Shown here: positions 32,255 through 39,324 of the stretch, piece by piece
Numbering within the stretch: the stretch's first letter is position 1
Layout of the letters: each line of letters begins with the position of its first letter
Origin: Kiritimatiellota bacterium
GTDB lineage: Bacteria > Verrucomicrobiota > Kiritimatiellia > Kiritimatiellales > Tichowtungiaceae
Direction of reading: 5' to 3'
DNA: 43,541 nt
Assembly (NCBI GenBank): GCA_014381785.1
Contig: JACNKZ010000053.1
Coordinates: 1-43,541, forward strand
Notes under the pieces: generated by a model
Seen by the model: the letters and a program-made list of their open reading frames with translations, nothing else
What the model was told of the DNA's origin: nothing
The model's database searches: none
Program-made: the position numbers and the translations under genes

Positions 32255-33151
32255 TCATCCCCCCGTCAATACTAACAAAATGACAGTCACTGCGTTAAAA
32301 CAGGCGTGCATGCCGATCGGCACCAGCAGCGAGCGGGTACGGGCGTAAGCCACACAAAACATAGCCGACAGCAGAAACAGTGGCAAAAAAGACGGCAGAT
32401 GTAAATGCATCGCGGCGAAGAAGGTAGAGACGATCGCAATTCCCGGCCAAAGCCCCGTGCGACGAACCATCCAGGGCAGTAGCACCCCGCGGAACAAAAA
32501 CTCCTCGAAAACCGGTGCGAGAACGATGGCCACAAAATACATCGCTATCCGCTCCGGCACCGCGGCGGGCGCAAGGAAGGCCTCGGCCACCTCCTGCAGG
32601 TAGAAGTTGAAGCCGAACTGATAGAGAAAAACCTGATAGAGCAAGCTGTAGAACCAGAGGATCGGAATCGCGGCCAGATAGAGCAACCCGGACAGCCCCA
32701 GCATCATTGGCGCGCGGCGCCAGGAAATGCCGAGCTGTTCGCGACCGGAGGCGCGACGATGAATAAAGACCCCGCAAAGGATCGTCAAAGCCGGCAGATG
32801 GAAAAAGAGCGCCTGAAACAGGAGCGTATGTGGCTCAAGCTCATACGCATACGGGAACAGACTTCCATACACTAGCGAACAAGCCACATAGACCGCCACA
32901 AGGGTCAGCATCAGGATCAAGACCAACTTGCCGGGCAGGGCGCGCGCCACCAGATCTTCATACCACACGCCGGGACGGGGCGGCCGTTTCATAAAATAAA
33001 GCGCTAGCCCCACATCCAGCACAACTCCGGCGCACAGAATCAACAGAAAGAAAAGCCCCGCCAGCGCCACACCGCTCGGCGGCTGGCTGTAATCTAAGAA
33101 CACCTCGCTTTGCGGAATGATCTCGGCTAGAATAAAAGGAATCTTGAACAT
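32255..33151 (-). CDS. CPBP-family intramembrane metalloprotease (Abi/CAAX-like)
   Basis: 298 residues from ATG 33151 (GTG 33160 possible). Seven or eight hydrophobic segments. Three conserved motifs lie in the last third: FEEFLFRG (EExxxR, the two Glu and Arg), FFAAMHLHLPS (FxxxH) and GMHACFNAVT (HxxxN/B). These build the glutamate/histidine active site within the membrane, as in Rce1. Bacterial members act in bacteriocin self-immunity or have unknown substrates. It is a single gene, separated by 122 bp from hexokinase. There is no CAAX substrate nearby. Confidence 0.85.
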   Translation of the reverse strand: MFKIPFILAEIIPQSEVFLDYSQPPSGVALAGLFFLLILCAGVVLDVGLALYFMKRPPRPGVWYEDLVARALPGKLVLILMLTLVAVYVACSLVYGSLFPYAYELEPHTLLFQALFFHLPALTILCGVFIHRRASGREQLGISWRRAPMMLGLSGLLYLAAIPILWFYSLLYQVFLYQFGFNFYLQEVAEAFLAPAAVPERIAMYFVAIVLAPVFEEFLFRGVLLPWMVRRTGLWPGIAIVSTFFAAMHLHLPSFLPLFLLSAMFCVAYARTRSLLVPIGMHACFNAVTVILLVLTGG

Positions 33152-33160
33152 TCCGGACAC

Positions 33161-33359
33161 AATAGCGGCTTGTTTTTCATTTTTAAATCAAATACCGTCC
33201 ACGTCTTTTCCACAGACTCCGTCTGTAGAAAAGGAAAAAAGAATGATGGAATAAAGGAATATTGGATTATTGAGGAATAGAAATCCCAATCATCCATCAA
33301 TCTAGGATCCCACTATTCCAAAACCGTTGAATTTTATATTTACCATTGGGGGTTGTAAC
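33161..33359. other. Divergent CPBP-asd spacer with a hairpin
   Basis: 199 bp. The hairpin CTTTTC-c-ACAGAC-tcc-GTCTGT-a-GAAAAG lies at 33205-33233. It is followed by low-complexity text of the type GGAATATTGG (33241-33285) that resembles 14119-14156. A possible -10 (TATATT near 33334) lies just before asd. Nothing else is seen. Confidence 0.5.
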
Positions 33360-34463
33360 ATGAAAGTTGGTTTAGTTGGATGGCGCGGCATGGTGGGTTC
33401 CGTTCTGATGGAACGCATGCGCGCGGAAAATGATTTTGAAAACATCGCTCCGGTGTTCTTCACCACCTCGCAGGCCGGACAAGCCGCGCCGAACGTCGGC
33501 AAAGGCGATTCCGTGCTGCTCGACGCATTCGACATCGGTGCCCTGAGCGCGATGGATGTGGTTCTGACCTGCCAGGGCGGCGACTACACCACGGCCGTGC
33601 ACGGAAAACTGCGCGCCACGGGCTGGAACGGCTACTGGATTGATGCGGCCTCCACCCTGCGTATGGCCGAACAGGCGGTCATTGTGCTCGACCCGGTCAA
33701 CAGTCCGGTGATCGACCAAGCACTGGCTGACGGCAAAAAAGATTTCATCGGCGGCAACTGTACCGTCAGTCTGATGCTGATGGCCATCGGCGGCCTCTTT
33801 AAAGCGGGACTCGTCGAGTGGGTCTCTTCGATGACCTATCAGGCGGCCTCCGGCGCGGGCGCGCAAAATATGCGCGAACTGCTCTGCCAGATGGGCTCGC
33901 TCAACGGCTGCGTGGCCGATGAGCTGGCCACGCCGTCGTCCGCGATTCTCGATATCGACCGCAAAGTGACCGCGTGCCTCAACGGCGATAGCATCCCGAT
34001 CGAGCGCTTCGGCGCGCCGCTGGCCGGCTCGCTGATTCCGTGGATCGACAAAGCGGTCGACGACGGCCAGACCAAAGAGGAGTGGAAGGGTTTTGTGGAA
34101 ACCAATAAAATTCTGCAGAACGATCCGCTGATTCCGATCGACGGCATTTGCGTCCGCATTGGCGCAATGCGCTCGCACTCGCAGGCGCTGACCATCAAGC
34201 TGACCCAAGACGTGCCCGTCGAGGAGATCATGGAGATCCTGCGCAACGACAACGAGTGGGTGGATGTAGTCGACAACAACAAAGAAGATTCGCTCGCCCG
34301 TCTGACGCCCGCCGCCATTTCCGGAACGCTGACCGTACCGGTCGGACGCATCCGCAAAATGAAAATGGGGCCGGAGTACCTGAGCGCCTTCACGGTGGGT
34401 GACCAGCTGCTGTGGGGCGCGGCCGAGCCGCTGCGCCGGATGCTGCGCATCCTGCAAAAATAG
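33360..34463 (+). CDS. asd: Aspartate-semialdehyde dehydrogenase
   Basis: 367 residues from ATG 33360, chosen because GGGGGT lies 7 nt upstream and the NADP-binding motif [20 protein letters not shown] begins there; an upstream ATG (33327) would add 11 residues. Converts aspartyl phosphate to aspartate semialdehyde, toward lysine/diaminopimelate, threonine and methionine. Catalytic Cys in [26 protein letters not shown]; substrate/His region [16 protein letters not shown]. The length and the motifs match the longer Gram-negative-type Asd (about 365-370). Monocistronic, with a double terminator after it. Confidence 0.95.
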   Translation: MKVGLVGWRGMVGSVLMERMRAENDFENIAPVFFTTSQAGQAAPNVGKGDSVLLDAFDIGALSAMDVVLTCQGGDYTTAVHGKLRATGWNGYWIDAASTLRMAEQAVIVLDPVNSPVIDQALADGKKDFIGGNCTVSLMLMAIGGLFKAGLVEWVSSMTYQAASGAGAQNMRELLCQMGSLNGCVADELATPSSAILDIDRKVTACLNGDSIPIERFGAPLAGSLIPWIDKAVDDGQTKEEWKGFVETNKILQNDPLIPIDGICVRIGAMRSHSQALTIKLTQDVPVEEIMEILRNDNEWVDVVDNNKEDSLARLTPAAISGTLTVPVGRIRKMKMGPEYLSAFTVGDQLLWGAAEPLRRMLRILQK

Positions 34464-34511
34464 GAAACGGTTCGTTTCCAAAAAAGCCTCCGGGAAACCG
34501 GGGGCTTTTTT
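34464..34511 (+). terminator. Double hairpin terminator after asd
   Basis: The first hairpin GGAAACG-gtt-CGTTTCC (34464-34480) follows the stop codon at once. The second, AAAAAAGCC(T)CCGG-gaaa-CCGG(G)GGCTTTTTT (34481-34511), is a classic terminator with T-run and would also work on the minus strand for the lipoprotein gene. Confidence 0.85.
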
Positions 34512-34514
34512 CTT

Positions 34515-34682
34515 TTACTCGTATCCGCTCATGCCGGGAATGCCGATGGACCCTTCCCACGTGGCGGGAGTGCCCCACGGCATATCGGAATATTCGCGCG
34601 GCGTGCCGTCCTCATAGGTTGGGGCGGCGCAACCGGCAATGGCGGCGATGAGCAGGAGTAGTGCTGTAATTTTTCCAAACAT
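34515..34682 (-). CDS. Small lipoprotein of unknown function
   Basis: 55 residues from ATG 34682. MFGKITALLLLIAAIAGCAAP has the form of a type II signal peptide with lipobox AIAGC (cleavage before C18). The mature part is only ~38 residues, acidic and Gly/Pro-rich (YEDGTPREYSDMPWGTPATW). The start codon lies inside a degenerate palindrome copy (34673-34687). An alternative TTG start at 34709 would add nine residues and lies in another copy. Its stop is a few bases from the shared terminator at 34481-34511. Such short lipoproteins are common and uncharacterised. Confidence 0.65.
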   Translation of the reverse strand: MFGKITALLLLIAAIAGCAAPTYEDGTPREYSDMPWGTPATWEGSIGIPGMSGYE

Positions 34683-34759
34683 TGAAAAACATATGCTCTT
34701 TTTTTCCAATGGTTGGAAGCCAATTGCATGGGCACGCGCAGTTTTTCCAATGGTTGGAA
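34673..34759. repeat. Three palindrome copies in the metF-lipoprotein gap
   Basis: 34673-34687 TTCCAAACATTGAAA (one mismatch, containing the lipoprotein ATG in the coding phase), 34704-34718 TTCCAATGGTTGGAA (exact) and 34745-34759 TTCCAATGGTTGGAA (exact, identical centre). The two exact copies are 41 bp apart, same orientation, both preceded by TTTT. Confidence 0.9.
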
Positions 34760-34786
34760 CCCTGTTCCGCCAACGGCGGCAAGCCT

Positions 34787-35674
34787 CTATTCCCCGCGAA
34801 CGCGCGCGAGGCAGGCGGACAGCTCGGGATAGAATATGGTCTGGGCGCGGTTGAGCAAATAGAGGTGAATGCCCGGCGCACCACCTTCGACCAGTTCAGA
34901 AATCTGTTCGACGGTCCAGTACAGCCCGACGCGTTCCGCTTTTTCCGGGTTGTCCTGCGCGGCTTCGAGGTCTTGCAGCAGGCGGCTCGGCACCTGGAAA
35001 TCGCAGAAGGTGCGCATCCGCTTGATCTGCTCCAGCGAGAGGATGGGCAGCAGGCCCGGAAGAATCGGCGCCGTGATGCCCTCCGAACGGCAGCGGTCGA
35101 CAAATTCGAAATAGGCGCCGTTATTCAGAAAGAGCTGGGTGGTGATGAAGTCTGCCCCGGCATCTACTTTTTCTTTGAGATGCCGGATATCCTCATCCAC
35201 GTTGAGCGCCTCGGGATGTTTTTCGGGATAGCCGGCCACACCAATGCAAAGCGCCGGCTGCCGTTCGCGCAGAGCGGCGACCATTTCGGCGGCGTAGCGG
35301 AAGCCGTCCGGCGCAGGTTTAAAGTAGCGCTCGCCCTTCGGCGGGTCGCCGCGCAGAGCCATTATATTGTTGAATCCGGCGGCAACAAATTCATCCACCG
35401 AGTCGAGCACTTCGTCGCGCGAGCGGTCGACGCAGGTGCAGTGCGGCATCACCGAGCGATAGCCCTGGGTACTTAACTGCGTGGAAATTTCCAGCGTCGG
35501 TCCGGCGGCGGTGCCGCCCGCCCCGCAGGTGACAGAAACAAAGTCGGGCTTAAGCTGCAACAGCTCCACCGCGGTTTGGTCGAAGGTTGCGCGTCCGGCT
35601 TCTGTCTTCGGCGGAAAGAATTCCACGGACAGCAACGGTCGTCCAGCGGTTTGAAGTTGTTGAGTAATCGTCAT
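34787..35674 (-). CDS. metF: 5,10-methylenetetrahydrofolate reductase
   Basis: 295 residues from ATG 35674 (ATG 35680 possible), normal for bacterial MetF. FAD enzyme that reduces methylene-THF to methyl-THF for methionine synthesis or acetogenic C1 metabolism. LLSVEFFPPKTEAG carries the catalytic Glu; DFVSVTCGAGGT; NIMALRGDPP; DFITTQLFLNN; GLLPILSLEQ. Upstream in-frame sequence is not conserved-looking and runs into the HU terminator, so it is excluded. A 16-bp palindrome lies just before the start (35683-35698). Its stop is 100 bp before the lipoprotein gene. Confidence 0.95.
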   Translation of the reverse strand: MTITQQLQTAGRPLLSVEFFPPKTEAGRATFDQTAVELLQLKPDFVSVTCGAGGTAAGPTLEISTQLSTQGYRSVMPHCTCVDRSRDEVLDSVDEFVAAGFNNIMALRGDPPKGERYFKPAPDGFRYAAEMVAALRERQPALCIGVAGYPEKHPEALNVDEDIRHLKEKVDAGADFITTQLFLNNGAYFEFVDRCRSEGITAPILPGLLPILSLEQIKRMRTFCDFQVPSRLLQDLEAAQDNPEKAERVGLYWTVEQISELVEGGAPGIHLYLLNRAQTIFYPELSACLARVRGE

Positions 35675-35682
35675 AAACATCT

Positions 35683-35698
35683 GTTTATCCGGATAAAC
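35683..35698. promoter_or_regulatory. Perfect 16-bp palindrome before metF
   Basis: GTTTATCCGGATAAAC, 8 bp upstream of the metF ATG. It could be an operator for a dimeric repressor or a small mRNA hairpin hiding the ribosome site. No further copy is seen in the window. Confidence 0.4.
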
Positions 35699-35711
35699 GA
35701 AACTATGCAAG

Positions 35712-35749
35712 CGCAAAAAAAACAGCCGCCTCATACGAAACGGCTGTTT
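35712..35749 (-). terminator. Terminator of the HU-like gene
   Basis: Minus strand: AAACAGCCG (35749-35741), 12-nt loop, CGGCTGTTT (35728-35720), T-run continuing to 35714. It starts 13 bp after the HU stop codon. Confidence 0.9.
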
Positions 35750-35762
35750 ATCGCAAGTGCGA

Positions 35763-36044
35763 TTAACCAAGAACAGCGTCTTTAGCTGCTTTAGCAATAC
35801 GGAATTTAAGAACCGTTTTTGCAGCGATCTGAATGGTTTCGCCGGTAGCAGGGTTGCGGCCCTGACGAGCTTTGCGCTCTACTTTAACCAGCTTGCCAAG
35901 ACCCGGAACGGTGAAGCCGTCTGCAGCACCTGCATACGCCTGATTAACGAGTGATTCGATAGCGGCTTTTGCCTGTACTTTGCTGATATCAGCGTCTTCA
36001 GCGACTTTAGCGATGATCTGTGATTTGGTTGCTGCTTTTGCCAT
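35763..36044 (-). CDS. HU/IHF-family DNA-binding protein
   Basis: 93 residues, normal HU length. A helical N-terminal dimer part (KSQIIAKVAEDADISKVQAKAAIESLVNQAY) is followed by FTVPGLGKLVKVERKARQGRNPATGETIQIAA, with the beta-arm R-N-P tip (GRNPATGE) whose Pro intercalates between base pairs, and the C-terminal KTVLKFRIAKAAKDAV. Such proteins bend and compact DNA. AGGAG precedes the ATG by 9 nt; it has its own promoter and terminator, a highly expressed single-gene layout. It is one candidate binder for the abundant palindromes, with no direct evidence. Confidence 0.95.
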   Translation of the reverse strand: MAKAATKSQIIAKVAEDADISKVQAKAAIESLVNQAYAGAADGFTVPGLGKLVKVERKARQGRNPATGETIQIAAKTVLKFRIAKAAKDAVLG

Positions 36045-36113
36045 TTTGAATTCTCCTGTTGCAGTTATTACTATTCACTGGCCTCTTGTTAGTGGCCCCA
36101 ATTGATTGGGCGA

Positions 36114-36142
36114 TTGTTACTCCAAAATAAAACGGGGCGCAA
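36114..36142 (-). promoter_or_regulatory. Promoter of the HU-like gene
   Basis: Minus strand -35 TTGCGC (36142-36137), 17-bp spacer, -10 TAACAA (36119-36114). A quasi-palindrome CCCAATTGATTGGG lies at 36097-36110, just downstream of the -10, and could be an operator. Confidence 0.5.
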
Positions 36143-36272
36143 GGTGAAACACGATAATAATGAAGTATAGATAGCGATTCGTGAAATTCCGCCTCCTACT
36201 TTTGTCGGGTTTTTCATTGACCCGACTCCTTAGAAGACCAAAATGCCTGATTCTGTGTTGCATGGAGAGGTT

Positions 36273-36719
36273 ATGAATCTTAAAAAAATGCTTTCAAAAA
36301 ATTCAATTTTGCCGAACTTGCTGGCGGAAACCAAAGAGGCCGCAATCGAAGAGCTGATCGATTTTCTGGCGGAAAATAATTCGATTTCTGACCGGGATGC
36401 CGCCCTGCAGGCCGCGCTCAACCGCGAAGCCAAAATGTCCACCGGCATGCAGAATGGAATTGCCATACCGCACGGGAAAACCGATGCCGTCAGTGAACTG
36501 CTCGTTGCCATTGCCATTAAACCGGGCGGCATAGACTTCGACGCCATGGACGGCCAGCCCTGCACGATCTTTATTATGACCCTCTCGCCGGAGCACCGCG
36601 TCGGACCGCACATTCAGTTTCTGGCCGAGATCAGCAAACTGCTCGGCAACAAAGAGTTGCGCGAAAAACTGGTCGCCGCCGGATCTGCCGAGGAAATCCT
36701 TCACCTGCTGACTGACTAA
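36273..36719 (+). CDS. PTS EIIA domain protein (fructose/Ntr type)
   Basis: 148 residues from ATG 36273 (GGAGAGG just upstream). Single EIIA domain: LPNLLAETKEAAIEELIDFL, the phosphorylatable His in GIAIPHGKT (H67), AIAIKPGGIDFDAMDGQPC, IFIMTLSPEHRVGPHIQFLAEISKLL. The length and the absence of EIIB/EIIC point to a regulatory IIA-Ntr-like role rather than sugar uptake. No EI or HPr gene is nearby. It sits 14 bp upstream of a cation/proton antiporter gene, so it may sense nitrogen or carbon state and regulate the antiporter (inference). Confidence 0.9.
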   Translation: MNLKKMLSKNSILPNLLAETKEAAIEELIDFLAENNSISDRDAALQAALNREAKMSTGMQNGIAIPHGKTDAVSELLVAIAIKPGGIDFDAMDGQPCTIFIMTLSPEHRVGPHIQFLAEISKLLGNKELREKLVAAGSAEEILHLLTD

Positions 36720-36733
36720 CCCGGAGAGAACTC

Positions 36734-38401
36734 ATGACCACCAATGTCGTCGCCCACACCGCCCAGCATGTCGCGGAGGCCGCCGGCTCCGGGCAGAACA
36801 TCACCCACATGATGATGCTTCTGGTGATTCAGCTGGCCGTCATCATCATCGTTGCAAAAGTGGGCGGCTATCTGGCAACCCGCTTTCTGAAAATGCCCTC
36901 CGTCCTCGGCGAGCTTATTTCCGGCATGATCATCGGCCCCTACGCGCTCGGCTCGAAAATCATCCTTCCCGACTTCGGGCCGCTGTTTATCGAACACGCC
37001 GGCTTCGCCGCCTCCGCCGAACTCTACGGCATCGCCACCCTCGCCTCCATCATCCTGCTGTTTCTTGCCGGTCTCGAAACCGACCTCGCCGCCTTCCTGC
37101 GCTACTCCGTTGTCGGCTCCGTCGTCGGTCTCGGCGGACTGCTCACCGCCTTTTTTGTCGGCGATCTCACCGCCGTGCTCTGGCCCAGCAACGGCATTCA
37201 CAACGTTATGGATCCGGCCGCGCTCTTCCTCGGTGTCATTTCCGTCGCTACCTCCGTCGGCATCACCGCGCGCATCCTCGCCGAAAAACGCAAAATGGCC
37301 TCGCCCGAAGGGGTCACCATTCTGGCCGGTGCGGTGTTCGACGACGTCTTCGGCATCGTTGCGCTCGCCATCGTCATGGGGATGGCCAAAGTCAGCATGG
37401 ACGGCGGCGCCGTTGACTGGGGAGGAATCGGCATCATCGCCGCCAAAGCCATCGGCTTCTTTGTGGTCGTCACCGCGCTCGGGCTAACCTATGCGCGCAA
37501 AATCACCAGCGCCATCAAACAGTTTAAATCCAAAGAAATCATGGTCGCCATCTGCTTCGGGCTGGCGATGCTCCTCGCGGGTCTCGCCGAAATGGCCGGG
37601 CTGGCCATGATCATCGGTGCCTATATCATGGGCCTGGCGCTCTCGCGCACCGACCTCGCGCACGAGATCGAGGAAAACCTCGAAGGCGTCTACAACATTC
37701 TCGTTCCCATCTTCTTCTGCGTCATGGGCATGATGGTCGACTTCTCCGCCATGAAACCGGTGCTGCTGTTCGGCGCGGTCTACTCGCTGCTCGCCGTCTT
37801 TTCCAAAGTGCTCGGTTGCGGCCTGCCCGCCTGGGCGATGCGCTTCAACGCGCGCGGCGCCCTGCGCATCGGCCTCGGCATGCTGCCGCGCGGCGAAGTC
37901 GCCCTCATCGTCGCCGGTATCGGACTGGCCGCCGGCATCATCGACCAGGGGATTTTCGGCGTCGCCATCATGATGACCGTCATCACCACCATGCTCGCTC
38001 CGCCGCTGCTGATGAAATCCTTCAACGGCAAATCCGGCCTGCGCAAGGAGCTGGCCGGCAGCTCGGAAGAGGTTGACTCCATCGACCTCGAATTCCCGTC
38101 TCATGACATCACCGAATTTCTGCTCGGCCGCTTTGTGCGCGCCCTGCGCCACGAGGAATTCTACGTCAACCGCCTGCACACCGAACAGCTCATCTATCAG
38201 GTCCGCAAAGACGACATCATGTTTGTGCTGATCGAAGACGGAACCACGCTGCGCATCAACGCCGCGGTGGAGCATCAGCCCCTCGTCCGCCTGATGCTTA
38301 CTGAAGAACTGCTCTCGCTCTCCGACCTGCTCGAAGCCACCCAGAAAATGGAAGACCTCCAATCCATGGGCTCCGGCCTGCTCGCCGGGATGTTTTGCTA
38401 G
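36734..38401 (+). CDS. Cation/proton antiporter, CPA2 (Kef/NapA-like)
   Basis: 555 residues. About 12-13 membrane segments between 26 and 430, including LPDFGPLFIEHAG, the family Asp region FLAGLETDL, VATSVGITARILAEK and the dipole-forming AVFDDVFGIVALAIVM with D-D motif. A soluble C-terminal domain (about 435-555) follows without TrkA-N/NAD-binding glycine motif, so it is not classic KefC. It exchanges Na+ or K+ for H+ across the inner membrane. GGAGAG precedes the ATG by 7 nt, and it lies 14 bp after the PTS IIA gene in one operon. Which ion is moved cannot be told from sequence. Confidence 0.88.
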   Translation: MTTNVVAHTAQHVAEAAGSGQNITHMMMLLVIQLAVIIIVAKVGGYLATRFLKMPSVLGELISGMIIGPYALGSKIILPDFGPLFIEHAGFAASAELYGIATLASIILLFLAGLETDLAAFLRYSVVGSVVGLGGLLTAFFVGDLTAVLWPSNGIHNVMDPAALFLGVISVATSVGITARILAEKRKMASPEGVTILAGAVFDDVFGIVALAIVMGMAKVSMDGGAVDWGGIGIIAAKAIGFFVVVTALGLTYARKITSAIKQFKSKEIMVAICFGLAMLLAGLAEMAGLAMIIGAYIMGLALSRTDLAHEIEENLEGVYNILVPIFFCVMGMMVDFSAMKPVLLFGAVYSLLAVFSKVLGCGLPAWAMRFNARGALRIGLGMLPRGEVALIVAGIGLAAGIIDQGIFGVAIMMTVITTMLAPPLLMKSFNGKSGLRKELAGSSEEVDSIDLEFPSHDITEFLLGRFVRALRHEEFYVNRLHTEQLIYQVRKDDIMFVLIEDGTTLRINAAVEHQPLVRLMLTEELLSLSDLLEATQKMEDLQSMGSGLLAGMFC

Positions 38402-38475
38402 AAAGTCAAAGGTCATAAAATCGAAGATCAAAAGTTCCTGACATTCGACCTTCAGACCTTTGACCTTCGCCCCGG
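38402..38475. repeat. GTCAAAGGTC-type spacer repeat, copy 1
   Basis: AAAGTCAAAGGTC at 38402-38414 faces inverted GACCTTTGACCTTCG at 38455-38469. The right half (CATTC..CCTTCAGACCTTTGACCTTCG) recurs at 39244-39270, so each side of the ZIP gene carries a copy. Confidence 0.65.
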
Positions 38476-38495
38476 GAGCCGTTAGGCTTCCCGGC

Positions 38496-39206
38496 ATGAA
38501 CCAGATCGTCACCCTCATTTTGTTTTCCTGGATCGCCGGGTTCACCGCCTTTATCGGCGCGAGCCTTGCCGCGCTCGAACGCTTCCGGGAAAGTCTGCTC
38601 AAAAAGGAAATCATTCGCGGCATCGTCGCTTTCGGCGGCGGCATCCTCATCGCCGCAGTCGCCTTCGCGCTGGTGCCGCATGGACTCGAAACCCTTACCG
38701 CGCCAACCCTCGGACTGCTGTTCGCGGCCGGCGGACTCACCTTCTGCCTGCTGGATATTGAGCTGAACCGCTCCGGCGGGTCGAAAGCGCAGTTCACCGC
38801 CATGCTCAGCGACTTTATCCCCGAAGCCATCGCGCTCGGCGCCGTCTTCGCCCACGATCATCGGCTCGGCCTACTGTTGGCCCTGTTTATCGGTGCGCAG
38901 AATCTTCCGGAAGGCTTCAACGCCTTCCGCGAACTGCGCGAAAACACAGGCCGCAGCGCGCTGATTCTCTGGCAGATGTTCTTCGTCAGTTTCCTCGGCC
39001 CGGCCGCCGCGCTCTCGGGGTTTTTCTTCCTGCAGAATTTCCCGGCTGTCACCGCTGGCATCATGGTCTTCGCCGGCGGCGGGATTCTCTACCTCGTCTT
39101 TCAGGACATCGCCCCTCAAGCGAAACTCAAGCACCATTGGCTTCCGGCCTTCGGCGCCGTCCTCGGCTTCATCGTCGGCCTGCTCGGTAAAAAACTGCTC
39201 GGCTGA
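38496..39206 (+). CDS. ZIP-family divalent metal transporter
   Basis: 236 residues from ATG 38496 (upstream in-frame ATG 38460 lies in the repeat and is rejected). About eight membrane segments. TM4 and TM5 motifs with metal ligands: SDFIPEAIALGAVFAHDH and IGAQNLPEGFNAFRE (N-x-P-E-G), matching the H/S-x-x-P-E and N-L-P-E-G signatures of ZIP proteins (ZupT-like). Moves Zn2+ or other divalent cations into the cytoplasm. It is ~95 bp after the antiporter gene, co-directional. No metal-binding His-rich loop or regulator is visible. Confidence 0.85.
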   Translation: MNQIVTLILFSWIAGFTAFIGASLAALERFRESLLKKEIIRGIVAFGGGILIAAVAFALVPHGLETLTAPTLGLLFAAGGLTFCLLDIELNRSGGSKAQFTAMLSDFIPEAIALGAVFAHDHRLGLLLALFIGAQNLPEGFNAFRELRENTGRSALILWQMFFVSFLGPAAALSGFFFLQNFPAVTAGIMVFAGGGILYLVFQDIAPQAKLKHHWLPAFGAVLGFIVGLLGKKLLG

Positions 39207-39275
39207 AGTCAAAAGTCAAAACGTCAAAGGCCCAAAGTCCTTACATTCAATCTTCAGACCTTTGACCTTCGACAG
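39207..39275. repeat. GTCAAAGGTC-type spacer repeat, copy 2
   Basis: AAGTCAAAAGTCAAAACGTCAAAGG followed by CTTCAGACCTTTGACCTTCG, parallel to copy 1 at 38402-38475. The inverted blocks CAAAGG / CCTTTG can pair. Confidence 0.65.
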
Positions 39276-39289
39276 CGAGTTTGCGGCTT

Positions 39290-39304
39290 TTCCAAACATT
39301 GGAA
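39290..39304 (+). repeat. Exact palindrome before polA
   Basis: TTCCAAACATTGGAA, 20 bp before the polA ATG. It is NCM in the direction of transcription, the opposite of coding copies, which supports its being outside the gene. Confidence 0.9.
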
Positions 39305-39324
39305 AAACCGCTACACTCGCCCGC

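Noticed and set aside
33372-34481. 369-codon frame antisense to asd
   Set aside because: Mirror of a codon-biased gene; asd has a ribosome site, catalytic Cys and terminator.
37484-38830. 448-codon frame antisense to the antiporter and ZIP genes
   Set aside because: No motifs; covers two membrane-protein genes on the other strand.
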